Shown: positions 47,401 through 53,900 of the stretch, piece after piece | Numbering within the stretch: the first letter of the stretch is position 1 | How the letters are laid out: the number at the start of each line of letters is the position of its first letter | IMG/VR virus record: IMGVR_UViG_3300032308_002516 | Location: 1-53,900 of that record | Reading direction: 5' to 3' (one strand) | From: a virus | DNA length: 53,900 nucleotides | Notes under the pieces: model-generated | What the model was told of the DNA's origin: nothing | The model's database searches: none | The model's input: only the letters and a program-made list of their open reading frames with translations | Made by a program: the position numbers and the translations under genes

Positions 47401-50027
47401 ATATAGATCTCACAGTTTGGCCTGAGCAACCTTTCGCAGACAGCGGATTGATGTCATGCACTATAGACATAGCCAGTCCAGCTACTATTACCTGCACTGG
47501 GCACGGTCTAGCAGTTAATGATGTTGTTAGATTTGAAACTACAGGATCTTTACCTGGTGGTATATCTGAATCAAGACATTACTTCGTTAAGCAAGTTTTA
47601 AATGATAATCAATTTACCATAAAACAAGAGGCAACGGCAAGCGCCGATGCAGTAGTAACTGTAGGGACCCAATCAGGTTCGCACAGTATTGGAGCAGTAA
47701 TTGGTAGAGCCGGCGACACAGTAGTAGCAGTGGTAGCTGTTGGTCCTGCCGACGAAGAAAGGATTTTAAGTACTAAATTTGTGTTCCTAGGAGAAGAATA
47801 TCAGATTATTTCCTATGCTGATACTGCGACTACCTTAGAACCATACGCTTTAATAACTGTCAACAGACCGTTCGAAGATAGTACAGTTTATTGGACCACA
47901 CTGCCTACATTCAAGGCGGGTGTCTCTATTAATGAACCAGGTACACTGACCATACGTATTTCTCTAACTCGCGTTACTGGACACGATCTATTAGAAATTG
48001 GTACTGGATCATACGCTGATACAAACTATCCTAATGAAATTTATGGACCAGCGGTTAATCCTCTAAATGCTTCTAACGAAACGCAGGAACGAGATGTTGG
48101 TCGTTGTTTCTATGTAACCACAGACCAGTTCGGTAACTTCCAAGTCGGTCCTTACTTTAAGGTTGACCAGGGTACTGGTACTGTTACATTCTCCGCAGCG
48201 ATTGCGTTAAGCAACTTGGACGGTATTGGATTCAAACGAGGTGTTCCTATCTCTGAGTTCTCCACAGACTCAGCTTTCTCAGATAATGCTACAGACACAG
48301 TACCTACAGAAAACGCAACAAGAACATATATCGATAGACGTTTAGGTATCAATCATAACGGTAATACCGTTCCTGAAGCAAACTTGATTCCAACGCTAAC
48401 TGGTGGATTCATGGCCTTAGATGGTCAGTTGTCAATGAAAGGAGAAATGAATCTCGGGGACAACAAGATCATCAACGTAGCAGATGCTACTGAATTAAAA
48501 GATGCGGTTAATCTACAAAGTTTAACGTTTGCTAATTTCCAAGATACCACAGTTACTGGAGTCGCTGCATCTGATCTATTAGTGTTTACTGGCACAGGCA
48601 ATGCTGCTATCAACGCAGAAGTTATCGGTGATATTGATTTCACAGTCAATGTAGGAACCAACGAAGTCAACGCACAGATCAATGCTAACACCATCATTAA
48701 TGCCGACATCAAGACTGATGCTGCTGTAGAGCAGAGCAAGTTGGCTATGAATTTAGCAACTACAGCGGCAGCCGCTCCCTCTGCCACACCTGTGGCTTCA
48801 AGTGCTCTAGTGTCTGGAAGAAGATATCGTATAGCTACCACAGGCAGTAACTTTATTTCTGTAGGCGCAGCTTCAAACACTGTGGGAGTTATTTTCCAAG
48901 CTACAGGAACTGTAGCAGGTACAGGAACGGCCGTAGAGATCGACGCCATACAGGCAGGCACTGGCGTGGCCAGTTTTGATAATGCTCAGTTTACTGCGAC
49001 CAATGGTTGGATATCATTGAAATCTAATGGTACACCTATAACCAGGATCGAGCAGATAGCATCTAAAACAGTTTTAGGTAATGAAACAGCTTCTCTTAAC
49101 AATGTCACCCAGGTAGCATTTACCACTGTGGTCAGCGACGGCGGCGGTGTTAAAAAATCCCAATATTCCACAGGAACTGGTTTCTTAAGGCGTATAGGAT
49201 TTACATCTACACAAGATACAGACTACACCATCGTAGATATGGCTACTGGTTCGGCCGCAAGTCCAGAACCTAGTACATTAGTAGTTCGAAACAGCAACGG
49301 TGACTTTGGTGCTAGAAACGTAGACTTATCCAGACTTTTAGTAGATAATAAGATCACCATAGATACAGTTACTTCTGGAGTCGCTGGAGCGGGCTTTACA
49401 CAATATCATGGATTCTCAGGTCAAGTAGGTATATTGATCGGCGACGGACCTGCCGCTGACGGCAGCGACAAGCGCAGTTTCTACGATAATAACACCCATA
49501 CATTTAGAACACAGAATGGTTTGACTAATGCTCCTGTCACTGTAGGCACACTGACTGCTGGTGCTATAACCACAGGCGGAGTAGCTATAGCTGGTACAGT
49601 AACTGGTAACTGGTCGCTGACAGCAGGCAGCAAGTTCCAAGCTACCTATGCTGACCTAGCAGAATACTACGAGGGCGATAAAGAGTATGAAGTTGGAACA
49701 GTCTTGATATTCGGCGGAGACCGAGAAGTAACAGTATCTACTAAGTTTGAAGATCATAGAATCGCAGGAGTTGTGTCAGAGACTGGTGCTTATATAATGA
49801 ACAACGAATGCCCAGGCACAAAAGTTTGTATAGCATTACAGGGTCGTGTACCATGTAGAGTTGTAGGTAAAATAGAAAAAGGTGATTTACTAGTTACTTC
49901 TAATATCCAGGGGGTGGCGATTTCTGTCAAAGGAACAGCTCGACCAGGAACTATCATTGGTAAGGCATTAGAAAATTACAATTCAGATCACATTGGCACT
50001 ATTGAAGTAGCCGTAGGAAGAGCATAA
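41451..50027 (+). CDS. Giant tail-fibre / virion structural protein (2858 aa)
   Basis: The N-terminal head (MARKIIDIGV…GDSIRDSFRKVNENFRELY) is a virion-attachment signature shared with the next two genes. From about residue 225 (YVATSGEDDRVG) comes a beta-helix-type region. C-x-RDV-x2-(I/L)I(D/E) modules start at about residues 713, 1067, 1205, 1354 and 1506. HGL…TGSLP-type beta modules lie near 1903 and 2013, with a related one near 827. A C-terminal domain from about 2731 (YADLAEYYEGDKEYEVGTV…HRIAGVV) is found on many marine phage fibres. The protein would bind the host surface. It ends in TAATG with the following fibre gene. Antisense frames in this gene are shadows. Confidence 0.85.
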   Translation: MARKIIDIGVVGNDGTGDSIRDSFRKVNENFRELYSSLGLGERLTLIELDDLRLNRDTQPYKELGGYLGQENAVLSVNTDESGVAFKQLVGEGVAIDFSNPGEIRFTTEFSALVSDPDPKLGSDLSAKSGGLQHRIVDLGTDLSPLFPIYQHEATSKGYVDTKLAIGGTEAIDPRTNEVNTAFGKMTGPLILSRDPQPDDDEIYDGLIAATKRYVDNSGFGSRVNLYVATSGEDDRVGVSSELQGRALSYAYRTLEAALKKAEEIMLESRVEMGAYKKVLTYNDGANQATLDFVDDAPFAGSGFAGQVYVSVDTITINNPGQNYAVGDIVSLSGGESTQAATYEVLSVGALPGTSKGPILTIRQLTSGVYSITPGSTNVPTSVNRPFGVNATFNVTYKVNNVRIKTLAEDGIDGRGSGYGLVSVRITGGGGTGAFGTAEVVGGQILSITVTDQGSGFTSVPNVFVSLPRFLLKTEFQRTDFTGDVTTNTAAAIRGRDVREGLFLRGETSGALAQILSHSGQLDSEGREIFDVDIKYGTFELNEPISYGDVAKETQITILVETGIYEENLPLRVPPNVSIVGDEFRRCIVRPKPGPSSSPWAFTYFRRDITIGGPPLTQQVFDNVEEIWEEENIPGDTLVLTSRTFGYHYLTNQGQPVIPLINNKGSYRAAAELLKLNRQFLQKEVIAWIEYQIEQQLAPFDTDPTFNFSRNICERDVGLLIDSIVFDLKYGGSDRTVSAGLKYFQNASSIGDPEVVLTEQLSQTVAANRRLLALAQLVIKNVQITELFQFTVPQIIDNAFIAESGVGGAEDSITGVALTNPVAITTFSAHGLAQGQRIVLSGIGGAVELNGNDYYIDIINAASFYIFRDEGLNDPIDGETEDISNYTSGGTVTNLGGVLGDLIEMAFIDVLEGSASVNSPKNNDQMDMFLANDSNRWQALTGQGHGGFMMVLDPTGQILSRSPYAQECASFSGSTGKQRFAGGMYVDGFVGNLKFRIISKDSNTFLRVGELKRFPQLPASFIVEDTVYRINYVRDFTFNTAGSTASFVLDETTPWPFELFTYDDSICYRDVGLIIDGLGFDLVFGSNYHARKAGLSYRQANAAVVVEDQLDLTTRGISLAHDLAIANLSAYPGTHSSIRTAERIITEIVRNGAVFAPSLTLPNPPALPAVLNSAKILLLNNIRFIQEEVIGYIAANYPVYNRDKCYRDVGYIIDAVFNDLVFGSNYQSVTAGLAYYRDIPSSAYVISDQKPETIAGINKARDLILAITTDTGAESVITANFAIITDIINSGVGVAPSLSYPTPAGADSGYVAAANLINANKAFLKTIVTGWIAAQVTGNIAPFTSSFTYNTVKCQRDVELLIDAIRYDLLYGGNSSTVTAGEAYYQGTVISGQVDQTVAAYEFLQSVITQVAQNITVTPTYSASPQVSGTAGSSGAADFISSRLDEIVILVEGGVVTVSNPSYTLGNSTYAAQRVLVQAEKVNVQEDTVDWLESSETVFAYDDIKCRRDVGYIIEGVVYDILYGGNSQSVDSGKKYYSSILPGGPSQIPATQKAATIDALGHARYLAKQVILNAPPAIVYSTEPQITGSASDVTTQNLINSLMLIIEDIIDNGVSAAPAIVLPDLEDYVYSPTIKAAKVILDSERTAIQQAVVDFVDDNANLYEVLTPGNRSMLSNDFTQLNDMGYGVVVNNGGLSECVSMFTYYNYISYYSVNGGQIRSVAGSSAHGVYALVAEGADPLEVPTPVTLYYDLSQGGECYFPSGVYANVQGGQELYVTNYEYVPLDNSEIEIDHGLGSLYRYPVTTVSTSGLPAGIAKLNLKSAAGVGEEGLVRQVPNGTKITFRQASQTVLTGDVVDVVTRPSTGLVLREANTVYRILQFQDYPEPQGPRSITLTLGTPGYVNRVDHGLLPGYQVSFQTTGSLPTGITAGEIYYVLADGYTEDRFAFSATKTGLPITLSGSQTGSASYLVRGLARTTMRENYDYIDLTVWPEQPFADSGLMSCTIDIASPATITCTGHGLAVNDVVRFETTGSLPGGISESRHYFVKQVLNDNQFTIKQEATASADAVVTVGTQSGSHSIGAVIGRAGDTVVAVVAVGPADEERILSTKFVFLGEEYQIISYADTATTLEPYALITVNRPFEDSTVYWTTLPTFKAGVSINEPGTLTIRISLTRVTGHDLLEIGTGSYADTNYPNEIYGPAVNPLNASNETQERDVGRCFYVTTDQFGNFQVGPYFKVDQGTGTVTFSAAIALSNLDGIGFKRGVPISEFSTDSAFSDNATDTVPTENATRTYIDRRLGINHNGNTVPEANLIPTLTGGFMALDGQLSMKGEMNLGDNKIINVADATELKDAVNLQSLTFANFQDTTVTGVAASDLLVFTGTGNAAINAEVIGDIDFTVNVGTNEVNAQINANTIINADIKTDAAVEQSKLAMNLATTAAAAPSATPVASSALVSGRRYRIATTGSNFISVGAASNTVGVIFQATGTVAGTGTAVEIDAIQAGTGVASFDNAQFTATNGWISLKSNGTPITRIEQIASKTVLGNETASLNNVTQVAFTTVVSDGGGVKKSQYSTGTGFLRRIGFTSTQDTDYTIVDMATGSAASPEPSTLVVRNSNGDFGARNVDLSRLLVDNKITIDTVTSGVAGAGFTQYHGFSGQVGILIGDGPAADGSDKRSFYDNNTHTFRTQNGLTNAPVTVGTLTAGAITTGGVAIAGTVTGNWSLTAGSKFQATYADLAEYYEGDKEYEVGTVLIFGGDREVTVSTKFEDHRIAGVVSETGAYIMNNECPGTKVCIALQGRVPCRVVGKIEKGDLLVTSNIQGVAISVKGTARPGTIIGKALENYNSDHIGTIEVAVGRA
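43587..46400 (+). repeat. Five C-x-RDV modules in the giant fibre
   Basis: Module starts at 43587, 44649, 45063, 45510 and 45966 each encode C-(E/Y/Q/R)-RDV, then (G/E)-(L/Y)(L/I)I(D/E), a DL/DI strand, a (Y/F)G-rich turn and AG/SG-x-x-Y(F/Y/R). The last four are spaced 138-152 codons apart. They are imperfect protein repeats, not DNA-level tandem copies. Confidence 0.8.
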
Positions 50028-53000
50028 TGGCACAGATTATAATTGACGCAGGTATTCCACCGATAGTTTGGAGTTCAGTTCAAGATGCTTTTGATAAAAT
50101 AAATTCAAACTTCGAAGAGCTGTATCTAAATTTAGGTAATGAGGATTTAGTCAACTTTGAAAATCTTGGTACTAGTTTAATTCCAAGAACAACATCATTT
50201 TATGATCTTGGCACTAGTGCTAAAAGATGGAAAGACCTATATCTAAGCGGTAGCAGTTTATACATCGGCGATGCTGTTATAACTTCTGAAGATGGTAAAG
50301 TTAATTTACCCGCAGGCTCAACTATTGGCACATTGGCCATCGACGAAAATTATTTTAAATTTGTAACAGTTACTGGTCAGGGAACTATATCTGCTGATCA
50401 AGGCACAGATACTCTGACATTTACTGCCGGTACGGGTATGAATCTTTCAGTTGATACTGGAACAGATACCATAACAGTTAATAATGCCGGTGTTATAGGT
50501 TTAACAAATACAACTACATTGCCTGCCGGAATATCTTCGGGGTCAGGAATAGCAGTAAGTTCTGGAAATGGTTCGGTTCTTATTACCAATACAGGAACTT
50601 CACAGATACTGGGAACTGCTGGTCAAATAGGAGTAAGCAGTACTGGTCCTAGTGGTACTGGCGTAGTAACTTTAACGAACCTAGGAGTAACTAGATTAGA
50701 AACTGCTCCGGGATCTGGTATTGGTCTAACAGCTAACAACGGACTTATACAGATCACTAATACGTTGCCTAATATCGTACAGCCTGTAATTAGAAACTTA
50801 GCCGTATCGGGATCACCAGCACAGGCTACATTAATCAGCGATAACGCAAATTATACTGTAACTTTCGTGCCGGGTCTGGGCACAGGTATTACAACAAACT
50901 CTATAGCTAGAACAGTAACATTTACCAACACCGGTGTTAGATCTATTACATCGAGCAGCAACGCTATCACACTCGACTCGTCAACAGGTGTAATAACAGT
51001 AGGATTTAACAACGAAATCGATATAGTGGGATCAGTGTTTGCTGACAACTCTACTATGTTAGTCGACAGCACAAACGGTGTACTTAGAGGAACATTGTTA
51101 GGTAATCTAATTGGGCCTGTCGAGGGAGATGTTGTTGGCTCTGTATTTTCTGATAGTAGCACATTGTTAGTTGATGCTGTGTCTGGAACTATTCCTTGGT
51201 CTGTGTTAGCAGATATTCCTACAGAAGGAAAAACCATTTATGTCAATACCAACGGTAGCGATTCTAACTCAGGCAGAACAAAAGAAAAAGCATATGCTAA
51301 ACTCAGTTACGCATTATCTCAGGCCACAGCAGGAGATATAATTTCTATATCAGCTGGAACATATCAAGAAACATTCCCAATGACTGTACCTGCAGGAGTA
51401 TCTATTAAAGGAGCTGGAATAAGATCCACGATAATCACTCCCACAATAGCGACCAGTCAGAAGAGTTGCTTTTTATTAAACGGCGAGACTTCTGTGGAAG
51501 ACCTTACGATCAAGGATATGTATTACGATGGCGGAGCCAATACTGGCTACGCATTTAGATTTGCCACTGGATGTAGTATAACATCTGCTGTTCCCTTGGT
51601 ACAGCGAGTATTAGTTTACAGCAAAGGATCTGTAGTTACAGTCAACGATCCTTATGGTTATGGATCATCGGGAGCAGGTCGAGGTGCTTATTTAGACGGA
51701 GCATTAGTCAGTAGATCAAGTTTAGAACCTAGTATACAGTTTAAGAACTGTGTATTCATAGTTCCGAACAGTAGAGGTATAATAGCAACAAACGGCGCTA
51801 GACCAGACCTTCACAGTTGTTATTTTTACTTTGCTAATATAGCAGTGGAAGCTGTCCAAGGAATAACTGGTCGGGCAGCCGACGGAAAGACTTTATTGAG
51901 TTTACAAGGTGTTTCTGGATCATGGACAACACCAACCACTGTTAGTTATTACGATGTTGACGGAACGACACTGATAACTTCTGGTACATTAGAAAGTGTT
52001 ACCAATAATAGATATGTCTTAGATGGCGACATCAGTGGTTTCGCATTCGCTATAACTAGAGATCAAAAAGTTATCACAGTAAAAGGTGGAGCCGCTGTTA
52101 GTGCTACACAGTCTAACTTCGGAGCTAAGAGTCTGGCGTTAGACGGTACTGGTGATTATCTAAGTTTAGAATCTTCCGATGATTTTGAATTTGGCACAGG
52201 CAATTTTACATTAGAATGTTGGGTATATAGATCAAATGCCACAGCTACTGAATATATTTTCGATTACAGAGTCAGACCAAACGATGTAGCACCTGTGCTA
52301 TATCTCAGCGGAGGAAATCTAATTTACTATACCGCCGGATCTGCTAGGATAACCGGCACAGGTTCCGTAGGTAGTCCCAACGCATGGTATCATGTGGCTG
52401 TGTCCAGAAACAGCGGTACGACTAAACTATTCGTTGACGGTTTACAGGTCGGTTCTAGTTATTCCGACAGCAACGCTTATGTAAGATCGCCTATGGTCAT
52501 AGGTGGAGATTATCTAGGTAAAAATCTATTCACTGGTTACATAGATGAAGTTAGAGTAACCAACGGTTATTCTAGATATAACAGTAATTTCAGTTCTATC
52601 CTTAATCCGTTTGTTGGGGATAGGTACACAAAATTATTGATGCATTTTGATACAGCTATAGAAGATGATAACACGATAAATTACGATATTAGAGCGGGTT
52701 CAGGAGGCACTGCTACTGCTGTTACAGGTATAGATCGATCAGAATTCGGTGCAGAGATTTATTTAGAATCCTGCTTGATAGGTTATGGTTTATACGGAGC
52801 TAGAGCAGATGGCGCAGGAACTGTTATAAGATTAGGTTCTCATGAATTTTTCTTTGTAGGCACCGGAGCTGATCTATCTAACAATGGCCCAGGGAGACTA
52901 ACTGCCAACGAAATTTTATCTGCTAACGGAGGAAGAATATTTAATGATTCCTATCATTTTAACACTAAGAAGATAGGAAACATAGTTGAATTCGACTTAA

Positions 53001-53308
53001 CGAATCGAAAAATAGAATTCACATCAGGCGATATTGTGTTGTCGCAAAATGCCATTACCTCGGCCAGCGGTGAAAACGTTGTTATAGACCCAGGCGAAGG
53101 CGGTATATTAGATATCGAAGGCAATACAAAAATATTCGGAAACTTTACAGTAATCAGTAAAGTACCAGGTACCAGCAAAGGATCCGCAGGAGATTTAGCA
53201 GGTACTGTAGCTTTTGATGATACTTACATCTATTATTGTACCACAGATTATACTAATGGTGTAGCAGATATTTGGAAACGAACCGCACACGGTGCCGGAA
53301 CTTGGTAA
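50027..53308 (+). CDS. Tail fibre with beta-helix and LamG-like domains (1093 aa)
   Basis: The N-terminal head (IIIDAGIPPIVWSSVQDAFDKINSNFEELY) corresponds to the other fibres but lacks the GDS step. A Thr/Gly-rich shaft follows. From about residue 402, TIYVNTNGSDSNSG and PAGVSIKGAG mark a pectate-lyase-like right-handed beta-helix. From about 698 to 865 a concanavalin/LamG-like domain carries LALDGTGDYLSL, FTLECWVYRS, WYHVAVSRNSGTTKLFVDG and GYIDEVRV. LamG-type domains bind glycans, so this is a good receptor-binding candidate. The end (TYIYYCTTDYTNG…WKRTAHGAGTW) is a common fibre C-terminus. Confidence 0.85.
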   Translation: MAQIIIDAGIPPIVWSSVQDAFDKINSNFEELYLNLGNEDLVNFENLGTSLIPRTTSFYDLGTSAKRWKDLYLSGSSLYIGDAVITSEDGKVNLPAGSTIGTLAIDENYFKFVTVTGQGTISADQGTDTLTFTAGTGMNLSVDTGTDTITVNNAGVIGLTNTTTLPAGISSGSGIAVSSGNGSVLITNTGTSQILGTAGQIGVSSTGPSGTGVVTLTNLGVTRLETAPGSGIGLTANNGLIQITNTLPNIVQPVIRNLAVSGSPAQATLISDNANYTVTFVPGLGTGITTNSIARTVTFTNTGVRSITSSSNAITLDSSTGVITVGFNNEIDIVGSVFADNSTMLVDSTNGVLRGTLLGNLIGPVEGDVVGSVFSDSSTLLVDAVSGTIPWSVLADIPTEGKTIYVNTNGSDSNSGRTKEKAYAKLSYALSQATAGDIISISAGTYQETFPMTVPAGVSIKGAGIRSTIITPTIATSQKSCFLLNGETSVEDLTIKDMYYDGGANTGYAFRFATGCSITSAVPLVQRVLVYSKGSVVTVNDPYGYGSSGAGRGAYLDGALVSRSSLEPSIQFKNCVFIVPNSRGIIATNGARPDLHSCYFYFANIAVEAVQGITGRAADGKTLLSLQGVSGSWTTPTTVSYYDVDGTTLITSGTLESVTNNRYVLDGDISGFAFAITRDQKVITVKGGAAVSATQSNFGAKSLALDGTGDYLSLESSDDFEFGTGNFTLECWVYRSNATATEYIFDYRVRPNDVAPVLYLSGGNLIYYTAGSARITGTGSVGSPNAWYHVAVSRNSGTTKLFVDGLQVGSSYSDSNAYVRSPMVIGGDYLGKNLFTGYIDEVRVTNGYSRYNSNFSSILNPFVGDRYTKLLMHFDTAIEDDNTINYDIRAGSGGTATAVTGIDRSEFGAEIYLESCLIGYGLYGARADGAGTVIRLGSHEFFFVGTGADLSNNGPGRLTANEILSANGGRIFNDSYHFNTKKIGNIVEFDLTNRKIEFTSGDIVLSQNAITSASGENVVIDPGEGGILDIEGNTKIFGNFTVISKVPGTSKGSAGDLAGTVAFDDTYIYYCTTDYTNGVADIWKRTAHGAGTW

Positions 53309-53319
53309 TGGAGCGATAA

Positions 53320-53900
53320 ATGGCAAAACAAACGATAAATGTAGGCACTACAGCAAATGATAGAAAAGGCGACAGCCTACGTCTTGCGTTTCAGAAGGTA
53401 AATGCTAATTTCTCAGAGCTTTATACCGCACTGGGATTAGACGTTGCTCCACTAAATTTAGGAGCATTTGAATTTACTGGTAGTACTATGAGTACTACTG
53501 ACAGCAGTTCTATTACAATCGATCAAGCAACTACTGTTACCAGTAACTTAACTGTAGGTGGAGATATAGTTCCTAGTGTAGCTAATGGTGGTAACTTAGG
53601 TAGTCTTGCTAAACCATTCCGTAGCCTATATGTCAGCAATAGCACAGTTTTCTTGGGGGGTGTTCCTCTAAGTCTAGAACCAGGAACCAATGAACTAAGA
53701 GTTAATAATATACCTATTAGTCAAAACATTTCCTATACAGACATCCCTAACGCTCCCGCAGACATTGCAGATTTAACAGACGTAGAAGGACTTTTAACAG
53801 GTGTTCAAGGGCCCAAAGGTGATCGAGGTGAGAGAGGCTTACCAGGTCAAGATGGAGCACCTGGGCAAGATGGAGCACCTGGGCAAGATGGAGCACCTGG
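53320..53900 (+). CDS. Tail-fibre protein with collagen-like repeats (partial, runs off the end)
   Basis: It starts at ATG 53320 after GGAG as MAKQTINVGTTANDRKGDSLR, with the shared F-Q-K-V-N-A-N-F-S-E-L-Y head. The frame stays open to the end of the window. Near residues 165-193 it enters G-x-x triplets (GPKGDRGERGLPGQDGAPGQ…), a collagen-like shaft used by phage fibres for length and flexibility. It is truncated by the window edge. Confidence 0.85.
   Translation, partial: MAKQTINVGTTANDRKGDSLRLAFQKVNANFSELYTALGLDVAPLNLGAFEFTGSTMSTTDSSSITIDQATTVTSNLTVGGDIVPSVANGGNLGSLAKPFRSLYVSNSTVFLGGVPLSLEPGTNELRVNNIPISQNISYTDIPNAPADIADLTDVEGLLTGVQGPKGDRGERGLPGQDGAPGQDGAPGQDGAP
53854..53900 (+). repeat. 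18-bp collagen-encoding tandem repeat
   Basis: The unit GGAGCACCTGGGCAAGAT (encoding GAPGQD) repeats exactly at 53854, 53872 and 53890 and runs off the window. Exact copies suggest recent slippage. Confidence 0.9.

Noticed and set aside
48425-48961. 178-aa antisense frame within the giant fibre gene
   Set aside because: It is low-complexity (Ala/Val/Thr/Leu), antisense to a repetitive well-supported fibre gene, and has no family or ribosome site.
53854-53900. Short tandem repeats as a possible CRISPR array
   Set aside because: The units are contiguous with no spacers and lie in frame in a collagen-like coding sequence.
1-53900. Integrase, attachment site, insertion sequence or lysogeny region
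   Set aside because: No transposase, recombinase or repressor gene and no terminal inverted repeats were found; the phage looks lytic within this window.
1-53900. Toxin-antitoxin or known anti-phage defence modules
   Set aside because: Small genes in the 29-33 kb block were considered, but none shows toxin, antitoxin or nuclease motifs.

Overview
The window looks like part of the genome of a tailed phage, most likely an uncultured T4-like myovirus of aquatic bacteria related in gene style to cyanophages and pelagimyophages. The reasons are tight gene packing with start/stop overlaps, repeated T4-type late promoter boxes (consensus NATAAATA), giant tail-fibre genes sharing a GDS(I/L)R..F.KVN.NF.ELY head, and small genes typical of marine T4-like phages next to phage-borne metabolic genes (thyX, speD, queD, uvsE, SOD, iscU/iscA). 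No terminase, capsid or polymerase gene is present, so the assignment is an inference. A TctC/Bug-type and a DctP-type solute-binding protein hint at a proteobacterial host, perhaps Burkholderiales, but weakly.

Region 1 (about 1-27.4 kb) is a dense, AT-rich, AGA-codon-rich accessory island of enzymes. It holds nine 2-oxoglutarate/Fe(II)-type oxygenases, six PP-loop (ATP-pyrophosphatase) proteins, a Rieske oxygenase, a heme-oxygenase-like (DUF3050) protein, a cupin, a radical SAM enzyme, a PurD-like ATP-grasp ligase, an SDR, a BKACE (DUF849) enzyme, a GNAT, an SGNH hydrolase, a fatty-acid desaturase and an AMP-forming ligase. Two solute-binding proteins, one tail-fibre gene and a self-contained phosphoesterase unit with its own sigma70 promoter and terminator are set among them. 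Many of these genes are translationally coupled, and the cassettes flip strand, often with overlapping convergent 3' ends. Late-type promoter boxes stand in front of most cassettes, frequently only 4-7 nt from the start codon.

Region 2 (27.4-41.4 kb) is more phage-like: a small conserved protein, an unusual 111-nt tRNA-like gene, a histone-H1-like protein, a methyltransferase-like protein, thyX, a run of small unknown proteins, a structural protein, a DUF115-like protein, queD, a glycosyltransferase, uvsE, a DUF3445 (heme-dependent N-demethylase-like) gene, speD, a membrane protein with two EF-hand/dockerin-like loops and a basic tail, SOD, iscU and iscA. Five near-perfect sigma70 promoters (TTGACA-like, 17 nt, TATAAT) lie here, so much of this block is probably transcribed early or middle.

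Region 3 (41.45-53.9 kb) is a tail-fibre array of three consecutive genes: a 2858-aa protein with five copies of a C.RDV..(I/L)I(D/E) module, a 1093-aa protein with beta-helix and LamG-like domains, and the start of a collagen-repeat protein running off the window.

The strongest candidate for an undescribed system is the set of coupled PP-loop, ATP-grasp, oxygenase and acetyltransferase genes, best seen at 18.3-23.0 kb with a paralogous PP-loop gene at 2.6-3.8 kb. The domain content suggests ATP-driven amide or ligation chemistry followed by oxidative tailoring, apparently expressed late in infection. Its product is unknown.
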